Part shown: piece by piece, positions 1-8,539 of the stretch
Position numbering within the stretch: position 1 is the first letter of the stretch
How the letters are laid out: each line of letters begins with the position of its first letter
Assembly (NCBI RefSeq): GCF_017161565.1
Contig: NZ_CP066796.1
Span: 2,728,001 to 2,792,000, forward strand
From: Erwinia amylovora
Lineage (GTDB): Bacteria > Pseudomonadota > Gammaproteobacteria > Enterobacterales > Enterobacteriaceae
Direction of reading: 5' to 3'
Length of the DNA stretch: 64,000 bases
The notes under the pieces: model-generated
Told to the model about the DNA's origin: nothing
Databases searched by the model: none
What the model saw: only the letters and a program-made list of their open reading frames with translations
Program-made: the position numbers and the translations under genes

Positions 1-250
1 CTCAGGCCGGATAGCCTGTACCGGTTTGATAAATAAATCCCTGAACTGTATAGCCATCGTGGCTTGAGGCTTATTGATGCAAATCAAGCTGCACGCGAAG
101 GGGGAATTATTCAAACAGCAACTTTCTGTTTTGTTTCTGTTTTCACGCTCGGAACAGCGTATGCGCTTGTGCAAAATTGCCCTCTTTTTCATTATTACAT
201 GCTGGCAAAGCGCGATAAGCTACGTACTTTGACACGTAAAGGAGAGGATA

Positions 251-931
251 ATGGTCAATACCATGACCTGGCACGACGTGCTGGCTGAGGAAAAAGAGCA
301 ACCTTATTTCAGGGACACTTTAGCAATGGTCGCCGCTGAACGCGCGTCCGGTAAGACGATTTATCCCCCACAAAAGGATGTCTTCAATGCTTTCCGCCTT
401 ACCGGATTAGGCGCAGTGAAGGTGGTGATTTTGGGACAGGACCCCTATCATGGCCCCAATCAGGCGCACGGGCTGGCCTTTTCCGTGCTACCGGGCGTTG
501 CGGTGCCCCCGTCGCTGGTCAATATCTATAAAGAGCTGGTGACCGATATTCCCGGCTTCGAACGCCCAAACCACGGCTTTCTCGAAAGCTGGGCGCGCCA
601 GGGCGTCATGTTGCTCAACACCGTGCTGACGGTGGAAGCCGGTCAGGCACATTCGCATGCTAAGTTCGGCTGGGAAACCTTTACTGATAATGTGATCGCC
701 GCCATCAACCAACACCGTGAAGGCGTGGTGTTTTTGTTATGGGGATCTCATGCCCAGAAGAAAGGCAGCATTATCGATCGCCAACGCCACTATGTGTTGC
801 AGGCCCCGCATCCTTCTCCCCTTTCCGCACATCGCGGCTTCTTTGGCTGTGCTCACTTCTCTAAAACCAACCGCTGGTTGAGTGAGCAGGGTGAAACCCC
901 GATCGACTGGCTGCCACAACTCACGCCGTAG
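251..931 (+). CDS. ung: Uracil-DNA glycosylase
   Basis: Family 1 uracil-DNA glycosylase, which removes uracil from DNA at the start of base excision repair in the cytoplasm. The 226-residue protein has the full-length family architecture. The water-activating motif GQDPYHG lies near residue 61, followed by HGLAFSV, the LLNTVLTV segment, and the DNA-intercalation loop [13 protein letters not shown] near residue 187. The N-terminus [10 protein letters not shown] is very close to E. coli Ung. The chosen ATG follows AAAGGAGAGG with normal spacing. The gene stands alone and converges on grpE. No oddities were seen. Identification is secure from the motifs. Confidence 0.98.
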   Translation: MVNTMTWHDVLAEEKEQPYFRDTLAMVAAERASGKTIYPPQKDVFNAFRLTGLGAVKVVILGQDPYHGPNQAHGLAFSVLPGVAVPPSLVNIYKELVTDIPGFERPNHGFLESWARQGVMLLNTVLTVEAGQAHSHAKFGWETFTDNVIAAINQHREGVVFLLWGSHAQKKGSIIDRQRHYVLQAPHPSPLSAHRGFFGCAHFSKTNRWLSEQGETPIDWLPQLTP

Positions 932-1030
932 TGGAGTGGGACATGCGCCTCCAGGCCACGGTTATGGCAAGGCAACGGCGGGCGCAACCTCGATAATCTG
1001 ATGCCATCAGAATCTGCCTAGGGACATAAA

Positions 1031-1056
1031 AATAGCCGCTTGCTGCGGCTATATCA
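1031..1056 (-). terminator. Rho-independent terminator of grpE
   Basis: The stem ATAGCCGC/GCGGCTAT (1032-1039 and 1045-1052) with a 5-base loop is followed on the minus strand by a T-run, seen as AAAAA on the plus strand. It lies about 30 bases past the grpE stop codon. Confidence 0.8.
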
Positions 1057-1082
1057 TAACGGAAGCGTCCGGGCTGCGAAGA

Positions 1083-1667
1083 TCAGCTTTTACTTTTAGC
1101 CACTGCGACCATAGCTGGGCGCAGCAGGCGACCGTTGAGCGTATAGCCTCGCTGCATCACCATCATAACGTGGTTAGGCTCGACTTCTTCCGATTCCATC
1201 ATCGACATCGCCTGGTGAACCTCCGGGTTGAATGGTACGTTGGTGTCACCCACCACTTCAACGCCGAACTTGCGTACTGCCCCCAGCAACGACTTCATCG
1301 TCAGCTCAATACCTTCGATCATGGCTGCCAGCTCAGGATTGGACTTATCCGCCACTTCCAGCGCACGCTCCAGGCTGTCAATCACCGGCAGCAGTTCATT
1401 GGAGAATTTCTCCAGCGCAAACTTATGCGCTTTTTCCACATCCAGCTCGGCACGGCGACGGATGTTTTCGATTTCTGCCTGAGCGCGCAGCTGTGCATCA
1501 CGCACGCCGTTCTGTGATTCAGCAAGCTGGACCTCCAGCTGAGCAATACGCTCATCACGCGGATCCACCACTTCTGCTGCCGTCTCCGCGTCCTGATTTT
1601 GTGCCTGCTCCATCTCAATTTCGTCTGAGACTTGCTCGTTAGGTGTGTTCTGTTCTTTACTACTCAT
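1083..1667 (-). CDS. grpE: Nucleotide exchange factor GrpE
   Basis: Co-chaperone that releases ADP from DnaK in the DnaK-DnaJ-GrpE folding cycle. The 194-residue protein (E. coli 197) has an acidic disordered N-terminus of about 40 residues. A long coiled coil follows, with the conserved [28 protein letters not shown] stretch (quoted in parts: [22 protein letters not shown]). The C-terminal beta-wing holds [19 protein letters not shown] and [14 protein letters not shown]. It is divergent from nadK and preceded by a sigma-32 promoter, so heat-shock control is expected. It has its own terminator. Confidence 0.98.
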   Translation of the reverse strand: MSSKEQNTPNEQVSDEIEMEQAQNQDAETAAEVVDPRDERIAQLEVQLAESQNGVRDAQLRAQAEIENIRRRAELDVEKAHKFALEKFSNELLPVIDSLERALEVADKSNPELAAMIEGIELTMKSLLGAVRKFGVEVVGDTNVPFNPEVHQAMSMMESEEVEPNHVMMVMQRGYTLNGRLLRPAMVAVAKSKS

Positions 1668-1710
1668 GAAATTCTCCGCGTTTGTGCATATTCATCTCGC
1701 TGGTTCGCTT

Positions 1711-1740
1711 ATTATGGGGATCAGAATCGCGGTTTCAAGG
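1711..1740 (-). promoter_or_regulatory. Sigma-32 heat-shock promoter of grpE
   Basis: Read on the minus strand, CTTGAAA is followed after 13 bases by CCCCATAA. This matches the RpoH consensus (CTTGAAA, 11-16 bases, CCCCATNT) almost exactly. It lies about 45-75 bases upstream of the grpE start codon. Confidence 0.88.
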
Positions 1741-1790
1741 GAACCAGTCACATTGTCGGGGGAGTTTACCTCCTAAGGAATGTCAGTAAC

Positions 1791-2669
1791 ATGAATAACC
1801 CTTTCAGCTGTATCGGGATCGTTGGCCATCCACGCCATCCAACCGCGCTCACCACGCATGGAATGCTGTATCGCTGGCTGACGGAGAAAGGCTATCAGGT
1901 GATTATCGAACAGCAGATAGCGCGGGAATTAAAGCTGGAAGGCGTTGAAACCGGTACATTGGCAGAAATCGGCCGCAGAGCCGACCTGGCAGTGGTGGTC
2001 GGCGGCGATGGCAATATGCTGGGTGCCGCCCGCGTGCTGGCGCGCTACGATATAAAAGTCATCGGCATCAACCGTGGCAACCTCGGGTTTCTTACCGATT
2101 TAGACCCGGATAATGCCCTGCAGCAGCTGGCCGACGTGCTGGAAGGCGACTATTTCGTTGAAAGCCGTTTTCTGCTGGAGGCACAGGTGTGCCGCCAGTC
2201 CGGCACGCCGCGCATCGGTACGGCAATAAACGAAGTGGTGCTGCATCCGGGCAAAGTGGCACATATGATTGAATTCGAAGTATATATCGATGAAAATTTC
2301 GCCTTTTCACAGCGTTCTGACGGGCTGATCATCTCAACCCCAACCGGCTCAACCGCCTATTCACTCTCTGCCGGGGGGCCAATCCTGACGCCATCGCTGG
2401 ATGCGATTGCGCTGGTGCCGATGTTCCCGCATACCCTGTCAGCGCGTCCGCTGGTGATCAACAGCAGCAGTACCATTCGCCTGCGTTTTTCCCATATGCG
2501 CAGTGACCTTGAGATCAGCTGCGACAGCCAGATAGCGCTGCCTATTCAACAGAGCGAAGATGTGCTTATCCGCCGCAGCGATTACCACCTCAACTTAATT
2601 CATCCCAAAAACTACAATTATTTCAATACACTCAGTTCAAAGCTCGGCTGGTCAAAAAAATTATTCTAA
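1791..2669 (+). CDS. nadK: NAD kinase
   Basis: ATP-dependent phosphorylation of NAD+ to NADP+ in the cytoplasm. From the ATG at 1791 the protein is 292 residues, the same as E. coli NadK, and begins [17 protein letters not shown]. The reading frame is open further upstream (to 1632), but that extension has no homology and overlaps the grpE promoter and 5' end, so the internal start is preferred. Key motifs are the GGDGNML catalytic loop, [15 protein letters not shown] and the [15 protein letters not shown] nucleotide-binding segment. A TAAGGA element sits about 12 bases upstream. It is followed by recN, which has its own promoter. Confidence 0.97.
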   Translation: MNNPFSCIGIVGHPRHPTALTTHGMLYRWLTEKGYQVIIEQQIARELKLEGVETGTLAEIGRRADLAVVVGGDGNMLGAARVLARYDIKVIGINRGNLGFLTDLDPDNALQQLADVLEGDYFVESRFLLEAQVCRQSGTPRIGTAINEVVLHPGKVAHMIEFEVYIDENFAFSQRSDGLIISTPTGSTAYSLSAGGPILTPSLDAIALVPMFPHTLSARPLVINSSSTIRLRFSHMRSDLEISCDSQIALPIQQSEDVLIRRSDYHLNLIHPKNYNYFNTLSSKLGWSKKLF

Positions 2670-2689
2670 AAAAGCGCCCACTTTGTTTA

Positions 2690-2705
2690 CTGTTTATAAA
2701 ACCAG
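2690..2705 (+). promoter_or_regulatory. LexA box 1 of recN
   Basis: CTG-N10-CAG with an AT-rich centre (CTGTTTATAAAACCAG). It overlaps the likely -35 region of the recN promoter. The probable -10 element TATACT is at 2708-2713. Confidence 0.85.
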
Positions 2706-2711
2706 TATATA

Positions 2712-2727
2712 CTGTATGAAAAACCAT
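2712..2727 (+). promoter_or_regulatory. Imperfect LexA box 2 of recN
   Basis: CTGTATGAAAAACCAT keeps the CTG half and the AT-rich centre but ends in CAT rather than CAG. It lies between two good boxes and overlaps the -10 element, so it may be a weak cooperative site. Confidence 0.5.
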
Positions 2728-2729
2728 AT

Positions 2730-2745
2730 CTGTGTTTTCATACAG
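2730..2745 (+). promoter_or_regulatory. LexA box 3 of recN
   Basis: CTGTGTTTTCATACAG is a CTG-N10-CAG SOS box ending about 10 bases before the recN start codon, just ahead of the ribosome binding site AGGAAGG. Confidence 0.82.
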
Positions 2746-2755
2746 GAAGGCAACT

Positions 2756-4417
2756 ATGCTGTCACAACTGACTATCAGTAATTTCGCCATCGTGCGCGAG
2801 CTGGAGATCGATTTCCAGCGCGGTATGACGGCCATCACCGGCGAAACAGGGGCGGGTAAATCCATCGCCATCGACGCGCTGGGTCTTTGTCTGGGTGGTC
2901 GTGCCGAAGCAGATATGGTACGTCAGGGAGCATCACGAGCGGATATCTGTGCACGTTTCTCCCTGAAAGATACGCCGTCAGCCCAGCGCTGGCTGCAAGA
3001 CAATCAGCTGGATGACGGCAATGAATGCCTGCTGCGCCGGGTGATCGGCAGCGACGGCCGCTCTCGCGGCTTCATCAATGGTACTGCGGTGCCGCTTTCA
3101 CAGCTGCGCGACCTGGGCCAGACACTGATTCAAATCCACGGTCAGCATGCCCATCAGCTACTGCTCAAATCCGAACACCAGAAAACGCTGCTTGATGCCT
3201 ATGCCGCAGAACCTGAACTGATGCAACGCATGGGGCGGCATTACCGTCAGTGGCACCAAAGCTGCCGCGCCCTTGCCCAGCATCAGCAACAATCGCAAGA
3301 GCGTGAGGCAAGACGAGAACTGTTGCACTACCAGTTGAAAGAGCTTAATGAATTTGCCCCGGCCAGCGGCGAATTTGAACAAATTGATGACGAGTATAAG
3401 CGGCTGGCCAACAGCGGACAGCTGCTTTCTACCAGCCAGCAGACGCTGCTGATGCTGGCAGACGGCGAAGACAACAATTTACTAAGCCAGCTGTACAGCG
3501 CACGCCAGCTGATGAGCGAGCTGATTGAGATGGATGATAAACTGAGTGGCGTTTTCTCTATGCTGGAAGAAGCCGCTATTCAGATTGGCGAAGCAAGTGA
3601 CGAGCTGCGCCACTACTGCGATCGTCTTGACCTTGACCCTAATCGCCTGCACGAGCTGGAACAGCGTCTTTCGCGTCAGATTGGGCTGGCGCGCAAGCAT
3701 CATATCAGCCCGGAAGAGCTACCCGGCTTCCATCAGCAGCTGCTGGACGAGCAACAGTTGCTGGACCAGCAGGAAAGCGACCTGGACGAACTGAACCAGG
3801 CCGTTAACACGCACTACTCCGCTGCCGTTAGCTGTGCAGAGCAGCTGCATCAGCGCCGCGTTCATTTCGCAGAAGAACTGAGCGGACTCATCACTGACAG
3901 TATGCATATGCTGTCGATGCCACACGGTCGCTTTACCATCGACATTCAATTCAACCCGGACCACCTGACTGCTGAAGGAGCCGACCGCATTGATTTCCGT
4001 GTCAGCACTAACCCAGGTCAGGCTGTCCAGCCGCTGGCAAAAGTGGCATCAGGTGGTGAACTGTCCCGTATCGCACTGGCGATTCAGGTGATTACCGCGC
4101 GTAAGATGGATACCCCGGCGCTGATTTTCGACGAAGTGGATGTCGGCATCAGCGGTCCAACCGCTGCCGTGGTCGGCAAAATGCTGCGCCAGCTGGGCGA
4201 ATCTACGCAAGTCATGTGCGTTACACATCTGCCGCAGGTCGCGGGCTGCGGTCATCAGCACTTTTTCGTCAATAAAGAAACCGACGGTGAAATGACCGAA
4301 ACCCATATGCAGCTGCTGGATAAGCGCTCACGCCTGCAGGAACTGGCACGCCTGCTGGGCGGAAGCGAGGTCACCCGCAACACGCTGGCGAACGCCAGGG
4401 AGCTTTTAGCTGCCTGA
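2756..4417 (+). CDS. recN: DNA repair ATPase RecN (SMC-like)
   Basis: SMC-family ATPase of double-strand break repair, strongly SOS-induced. From the ATG at 2756 it is 553 residues, as in E. coli. The start fits AGGAAGG spaced five bases upstream, and the eight-residue extension in the open frame is discarded. Walker A is GETGAGKS near residue 30. The long central part is a coiled coil (about 150-370) rich in Q, E and L. The ABC signature ASGGELSR and Walker [13 protein letters not shown] occupy the C-terminal third. LexA boxes overlap the promoter. Confidence 0.97.
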   Translation: MLSQLTISNFAIVRELEIDFQRGMTAITGETGAGKSIAIDALGLCLGGRAEADMVRQGASRADICARFSLKDTPSAQRWLQDNQLDDGNECLLRRVIGSDGRSRGFINGTAVPLSQLRDLGQTLIQIHGQHAHQLLLKSEHQKTLLDAYAAEPELMQRMGRHYRQWHQSCRALAQHQQQSQEREARRELLHYQLKELNEFAPASGEFEQIDDEYKRLANSGQLLSTSQQTLLMLADGEDNNLLSQLYSARQLMSELIEMDDKLSGVFSMLEEAAIQIGEASDELRHYCDRLDLDPNRLHELEQRLSRQIGLARKHHISPEELPGFHQQLLDEQQLLDQQESDLDELNQAVNTHYSAAVSCAEQLHQRRVHFAEELSGLITDSMHMLSMPHGRFTIDIQFNPDHLTAEGADRIDFRVSTNPGQAVQPLAKVASGGELSRIALAIQVITARKMDTPALIFDEVDVGISGPTAAVVGKMLRQLGESTQVMCVTHLPQVAGCGHQHFFVNKETDGEMTETHMQLLDKRSRLQELARLLGGSEVTRNTLANARELLAA

Positions 4418-4607
4418 CCATTGCACTTTATTCGTGGTTTGTGGTCATATCGATGCTTCACAGAGGTTTTAAACTGCGGAAAGGTTTATTATCATCGGCA
4501 GCTTAAGCTGAAGTTATTGCTGCCTACTGACAGCCCCGGAAGTCCTGACGCTGTGGTTCAGGCATTCAGGGGTTACGAATATAGCCACAAAGGAATAAAC
4601 ATTGAAT

Positions 4608-4955
4608 ATGCGCTGTAAAACGCTGACTGCTGCTGCGGTGGTTCTTCTGATGATGACCGCCGGATGTTCCACTCTGGAGCGAGTGGTTTACCGCCCGGAT
4701 ATCAACCAAGGCAATTACCTGGTTGCCAACGATGTGGCAAAAATTCACACCGGAATGACACAGCAGCAGGTTGCTTACACCCTGGGCACACCGATGATGC
4801 AAGATCCGTTTGGTCGCAATCAGTGGTTTTACGTCTTCCGTCAGGAGCCCGGTCATGAACCGGTTAAGCAGCAGACGCTAACACTGTCTTTTGACAGAAG
4901 CGGCACGCTGACCAACATTGATAATAAGCCGGCTCTGAGCAAAAACGCCGGTTAA
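4608..4955 (+). CDS. bamE: Outer membrane assembly lipoprotein BamE
   Basis: Small lipoprotein of the BAM complex that inserts beta-barrel proteins into the outer membrane (old name SmpA). There are 115 residues. The signal peptide [20 protein letters not shown] ends in lipobox TAGC, with lipidated Cys about residue 20. The mature part keeps [26 protein letters not shown] and [17 protein letters not shown] 4608 matches the E. coli start. A TTG two codons earlier (4602) sits at a better distance from AAGGA (4590) and may also be used. It is convergent with rnfH. Confidence 0.95.
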   Translation: MRCKTLTAAAVVLLMMTAGCSTLERVVYRPDINQGNYLVANDVAKIHTGMTQQQVAYTLGTPMMQDPFGRNQWFYVFRQEPGHEPVKQQTLTLSFDRSGTLTNIDNKPALSKNAG

Positions 4956-5072
4956 CCCCTGCTTGCAAGACCTGAACGCGGTTCAGACCAGCAAAACCGC
5001 CCTGCTGTTTCGCACAGACTGGGGCATAGGCTTAATCGGGAAGAAGTTTAACCGTTGGTAAATAAGAGCAGA

Positions 5073-5100
5073 TAGGGCGCGCGAAGCGCCTTATTTTTTT
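5073..5100 (+). terminator. Terminator downstream of bamE
   Basis: The stem GGCGC/GCGCC (5076-5080 and 5086-5090), extendable by three weaker pairs and with the loop GCGAA, is followed by TTATTTTTTT. It ends inside the 3' end of the convergent rnfH gene. Confidence 0.75.
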
Positions 5101-5378
5101 GCCGCGCGCTCGGCGCGTTGGCGACGCAGATCTTTGGGGTCGGCTATCAGCGGGCGATATATTTCCACGCGGTCGCCGCTGTTGACTTCATCCATTAGCT
5201 TTACTGGCCGGCTAAAAATGCCCACCTTATTTTCCTGCAGATTAATCTCCGGGCGCAGCTGTAGCAGCCCCGAGGCGTTAATCGCCTGCTCAACGGAGCT
5301 GCCCTGCGGAACCTTAACATTGTAAATATACTGCTTGTCAGGAAGTGCATACACCACTTCCACAGTGATGTCAGACAC
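5091..5378 (-). CDS. rnfH: RnfH family protein (ubiquitin-like fold)
   Basis: Small beta-grasp protein of the RnfH/YfjF family (Pfam UPF0125), with an unclear biochemical role. It commonly follows the toxin-like gene ratA. I start it at a GTG (5376-5378), giving 95 residues beginning [20 protein letters not shown] precedes this GTG at a normal distance. The open frame upstream reads through ratA in another frame and has no homology. Conserved parts are [12 protein letters not shown] and [14 protein letters not shown]. It overlaps the end of ratA by eight bases, so the two are probably co-translated. Confidence 0.9.
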   Translation of the reverse strand: MSDITVEVVYALPDKQYIYNVKVPQGSSVEQAINASGLLQLRPEINLQENKVGIFSRPVKLMDEVNSGDRVEIYRPLIADPKDLRRQRAERAAKK

Positions 5379-5805
5379 TGTAAACCTCTTTTGCGCGCTG
5401 GGTAAATGCCTGCACCATGCTGCTGGCAAGCTCTTTAAATACCCGACCAAACGCCAACTCCACCAGCATATTGGTGAATTCAAAATCCAGGTTCAGCTCT
5501 ACCTTACAGGCTTCTTCGCTCAGTGCGGTGAAACGCCAGCCGCCGCTTAACTTGCGAAACGGACCATCGACCAGCTGCATATCAATACTCTGGTTGTCAG
5601 TCAGCGTGTTGCGTGTGACGAAAGTCTTGCTTATCCCTGCTTTGGAGACATCCACTGCGGCGGTCATCTGAGCGGGGCCGGCATCCAGAACCCGGCTTCC
5701 CACACAGCCGGGTAGAAACTGCGAATAACTGTCTACATCGTTAACCAGGCGAAACATTTGCTCGGCACTGAACGGGACCAGCGCAGAACGACTAATCTGG
5801 GACAT
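5371..5805 (-). CDS. ratA: START/Bet v1-fold protein RatA (ribosome-association toxin family)
   Basis: Polyketide cyclase/START-domain protein, homologous to E. coli RatA (reported to bind 50S subunits) and to mitochondrial Coq10. From the ATG at 5805 it has 144 residues starting [16 protein letters not shown], with AGGA about seven bases upstream. A further in-frame ATG lies five codons earlier. Conserved blocks are [38 protein letters not shown] and [22 protein letters not shown]. It is divergent from smpB and forms an operon with rnfH. A toxin role here is only by homology. Confidence 0.93.
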   Translation of the reverse strand: MSQISRSALVPFSAEQMFRLVNDVDSYSQFLPGCVGSRVLDAGPAQMTAAVDVSKAGISKTFVTRNTLTDNQSIDMQLVDGPFRKLSGGWRFTALSEEACKVELNLDFEFTNMLVELAFGRVFKELASSMVQAFTQRAKEVYSV

Positions 5806-5965
5806 ATCGATTCCTGTCATTTCTCATAACCGCCTGATAATACCATCGACAGTTATCAAACAAAAATTCTCTGCTGCGAAGCTTCTGCTAAAATAGCTTT
5901 TTTCCCTCGCGGCAGCCGTGACGGGGATGCCATCAATCACCGCTTCATGTACAATAACGGGCACT

Positions 5966-6448
5966 ATGACAAAGAAAAAAGCACATAAACCCGGTTCCGC
6001 TACCATTGCCATGAATAAGCGCGCCCGCCACGAATACTTCATTGAAGAAGAGTTCGAAGCCGGTCTTTCGCTACAGGGATGGGAAGTTAAATCTCTCCGT
6101 GCCGGCAAAGCCAACATCAGCGACAGCTATATTCTGCTACGCGATGGCGAAGCTTTCCTGTTCGGTTCCACCTTCCAGCCGCTAAGCGTTGCGTCCTCAC
6201 ATATTGTGTGCGACCCAACTCGCAGCCGTAAGCTGCTGCTGAAGCAGCGAGAACTGGATACGCTTATCGGCAAAGCTAATCGTGACGGATATACCATTGT
6301 AGCGCTATCGATGTACTGGAAAAATGCCTGGGCCAAGCTTAAGATTGGCCTTGCAAAAGGGAAGAAAGAACATGACAAGCGTGATGATATTAAAGACCGC
6401 GAATGGAAATTAGACAAAGCCCGTATCATGAAGCACGCCAACCGCTAA
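5966..6448 (+). CDS. smpB: SsrA-binding protein SmpB
   Basis: Binds tmRNA and delivers it to stalled ribosomes in trans-translation. It has 160 residues as in E. coli, starting [11 protein letters not shown] at 5966. The longer open frame begins in non-homologous sequence. It shows the OB-fold core ([26 protein letters not shown] in part), [10 protein letters not shown], and a basic C-terminal tail [16 protein letters not shown] that enters the decoding site. The ssrA gene follows 49 bases downstream, the usual enterobacterial arrangement. Confidence 0.98.
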   Translation: MTKKKAHKPGSATIAMNKRARHEYFIEEEFEAGLSLQGWEVKSLRAGKANISDSYILLRDGEAFLFGSTFQPLSVASSHIVCDPTRSRKLLLKQRELDTLIGKANRDGYTIVALSMYWKNAWAKLKIGLAKGKKEHDKRDDIKDREWKLDKARIMKHANR

Positions 6449-6477
6449 CTTGCTGGTGCAGCGCCCGCTTTTTGTGA

Positions 6478-6483
6478 TATAGT
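6478..6483 (+). promoter_or_regulatory. Possible -10 element of ssrA
   Basis: TATAGT lies 15 bases before the mature tmRNA 5' end. This spacing would give a short leader of the kind removed by RNase P. No convincing -35 hexamer was identified. Confidence 0.4.
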
Positions 6484-6497
6484 ACACGACAGTACTT

Positions 6498-6878
6498 GGG
6501 GCTGATTCTGGATTCGACAGGATTTGCAAAGCCCTAGGAGCATGCCGAGGGGCGGTTTGCCTCGTTAAAAGCCGCAAAAAAATAGTCGCAAACGACGAAA
6601 ACTTCGCACCTGCTGCTTTAGCAGCTTAATCAGCTTAATAAACTGAAGGTGTCCTCTCTCCCTAGCCTCCGCTCTTAGGACGGGGATCAAGAGAGGTCAA
6701 AACTAAAAGAGATCGCGTGGATGCCCTGCCTGGGGTTGAAGCGTTAAATCCAATCAGGCTAGTTTGTTAGTAGCGTGTCCGTTCGCAGCTAACCGGCGAA
6801 TGTAATAACTGGACTAAGCATGTAGTGCCGACGGTGTAGTAATTCTGGACGCGGGTTCAACTCCCGCCAGCTCCACCA
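6498..6878 (+). ncRNA. ssrA: Transfer-messenger RNA (tmRNA)
   Basis: Rescues stalled ribosomes with SmpB. The 5' end GGGGCTGATTCTGGATTCGAC and the 3' end GGTTCAACTCCCGCCAGCTCCACCA form the tRNA-like domain with an encoded CCA. The tag frame starts at the resume codon GCA (6588) and ends at TAA (6627-6629). It encodes ANDENFAPAALAA, three residues longer than the E. coli tag ANDENYALAA, with the same LAA degron. The RNA is 381 bases, about 18 longer than in E. coli, partly through this insertion. The pseudoknot regions (GCCTCCGCTCTTAGGACGG) are conserved. Confidence 0.97.
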
Positions 6879-6920
6879 AATTCTTCAGCGGCGATACCAG
6901 AATCGTCCGCAGAAGTCCTG

Positions 6921-6956
6921 AAAGCCCGCACGGCGCAAGCCCTGCGGGCTTTTTTG
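6921..6956 (+). terminator. Terminator of ssrA
   Basis: The stem AGCCCGCA/TGCGGGCT (6923-6930 and 6943-6950) is followed by a run of six T. It lies about 45 bases after the tmRNA CCA end. Confidence 0.88.
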
Positions 6957-6973
6957 TGCCCATCATATTTTCT

Positions 6974-7522
6974 TTAGAGTTGCCAGAATCCACGCCTCGC
7001 CAAAGAAATTTTTAATGTATGCATAGTTTCATCTAAGAATCTATCTTTATCGTCATCAGTAAATGTTTTCGCCAATCTGAGATTACTTGAGCGGGGCTTA
7101 TCAATATGGGGAACAGTAGAAGGGAATAATTTTTCCGTAGAAGCAACATGCCTTGGTCATTTCGCAGCAGTTTTAACTAACAGAGATTCTAACGCTTTAC
7201 GTAACTGCTTAACAATATCTAAAAATGCGTCATCTTTATTGGGCCACTGTGTAACTGGAAAACCGTCTGTTGGTACCGCTAAAAGTTTGCTGAATGGGGT
7301 ATTAGCTGACTGCCAGTCACACGGTCGCAAAATGACAGGTATAACTGCGCAATTTCCCTGAGATCTTAGCTGCATTGCTCGCTGGACTTCGACGTCAAAA
7401 CAATAACTGGAAGCCAGGAAATCGGGGCTTATTAATAGCGAAACCAGGTCAGATTTATCAAGTTCGACGTCAATGCTCGAATGATTTTGGAGCCAGCCAC
7501 TATTCGTCAGCCATGCTACACA
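6974..7522 (-). pseudogene. Broken TIR-domain protein gene
   Basis: On the minus strand the frame is open from 7522 to a TGA at 7157-7159. It encodes much of a bacterial TIR domain: SDLVSLLISPDF, then YCFDVEVQRAM (the Cys/Glu motif carrying the usual catalytic Glu), VIPVILRPCDW, LLAVPTDGFPVTQW and KDDAFLDIVKQLRKAL. After the TGA the same frame continues 60 codons to TAA at 6974-6976. This part encodes PRSSNLRLAKTFTDDDKDRFLDE, a linker often found after such TIR domains (memory of the family). The N-terminus is missing: a TGA at 7523-7525 precedes it in frame and no good start or ribosome site is seen. TIR proteins of this kind can be NAD-consuming defence effectors. This copy appears dead. 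It is AT-richer than its neighbours and sits next to ssrA, suggesting transfer. Confidence 0.8.
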
Positions 7523-7525
7523 TCA

Positions 7526-7814
7526 TTCGATATCGATCTTTTCAGCCCACGAAGAATAAAGCACAGGTGGTTAGCAGGGAATTGTGCTTATGCCCTTGTT
7601 CACTGCTTTTAGCTTCGCGGCTTATCTATTGTTCCCGTTTATGGCGTGATTCTTAATCTCTTCACGGTGAAGCAACCCTGGCATATAGCAGTACATGGCG
7701 GCTTGCCCCGGTGCGAGAAAAATTACGGAATACAGCCAGACACCGTCGATATCCGTTTGTGCTGTGAATGAAGGGAACGAGGATCAACCAGCCGTTATAT
7801 CGGGCATTTCCGTT
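7526..7814. other. Gene-free remnant sequence of the ssrA-proximal patch
   Basis: No convincing coding sequence on either strand. Short open frames here lack homology I can recognise. In frame with the TIR remnant, a short stretch near 7526-7560 reads LYSSWAEKIDIE, which could be decayed TIR N-terminus, but the match is too short to rely on. Probably debris of past insertions and deletions. Confidence 0.4.
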
Positions 7815-8435
7815 CTATATCTGCGGCACGACATAATTTATACCTTTCACCTGTTCAAAATAGGGTAGCCCCATAATGATGCTAAAAAAATACTTATCGC
7901 CGGGGATGGCATTTAACTGTTGGGAATATTTTTCATGCAGCATAAGCTCGCCGCTAAGGTGTTTTTCGAATTTCGATCTCAGCTTGGCCACTTTTATCGA
8001 AGCAGCAGAAAACGCCACCCGGTCATGGCGTTCTGCCGATGCCATGAGCGGATCCATCCCCTGTTGGCGCAGATTAAGATAGCTTGCCCGATAGCTCTCT
8101 CTTAGCTTCTCTTCCCCCGCCAGTAGCTCCGTCTGTATAAATGCCGCAAAGGCCGCATCGGCCTTTACCAATAAGGATTTTGCCAGAATAAGTGACTCTG
8201 CTGCACGCTCGAAATCGCCAGAATCAATTTCATCCAGATAATTCTCCAGATACATCTGACTGGTACGCCCGTGATTAATCGGGTCGATCAGTGACAGAAT
8301 AACGCCAATCTGTAGATCAATATCATGCGATGACGCTTTCAATTTTTTTGTATCAGTTGCGCTATTGCTAATGCCGATCATCACGACCAGCATAAAAATA
8401 GCGAAGCCAATCAAAATGTACTTTCTTGAAGGCAT
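7815..8435 (-). pseudogene. Truncated methyl-accepting chemotaxis protein (sensor part only)
   Basis: 206 residues starting MPSRKYILIGFAIFMLVVMIG, a first transmembrane helix. A helical periplasmic region of the four-helix-bundle MCP type follows (DIDLQIGVILSLIDPINHGRTSQ; ESLILAKSLLVKADAAF; EKLRESYRASYLNLRQQG; SFEKHLS-like repeats). The frame ends at NYVVPQI without a second membrane helix, HAMP domain or cytoplasmic signalling domain. A functional receptor would be about 540 residues, so this looks like a 5' fragment of a chemoreceptor gene. It could still make a membrane-anchored periplasmic protein. No matching signalling domain was found downstream on the same strand. Confidence 0.65.
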
Positions 8436-8539
8436 AGTTAAGATTCTTATTCCGTTTTGCCGCAGGATTTTGATCGAACCATATTGCCTTTATTGCCAAA
8501 CAGGCCGTTTATCCAACAGATATCTCTGCTGCCGGTTTA

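Noticed and set aside
1..36. A frame ending LYRFDK then TAA at the very left edge could be the tail of a gene.
   Set aside because: Eleven codons only, no recognisable match, and no way to see the rest.
64..288. 74-codon frame upstream of ung.
   Set aside because: No ribosome binding site or homology, and it overlaps the ung start in another frame.
4421..4618. 65-codon frame between recN and bamE.
   Set aside because: No homology; it overlaps the bamE ribosome site and start.
7375..7656. 93-codon plus-strand frame opposite the TIR remnant.
   Set aside because: It is the complement of the TIR coding stretch, which shows real homology on the other strand.
6879..7814. Prophage attachment copy of the ssrA 3' end and an integrase gene.
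   Set aside because: I looked for a second CCCGCCAGCTCCACCA-type sequence and an integrase but saw neither in the window.
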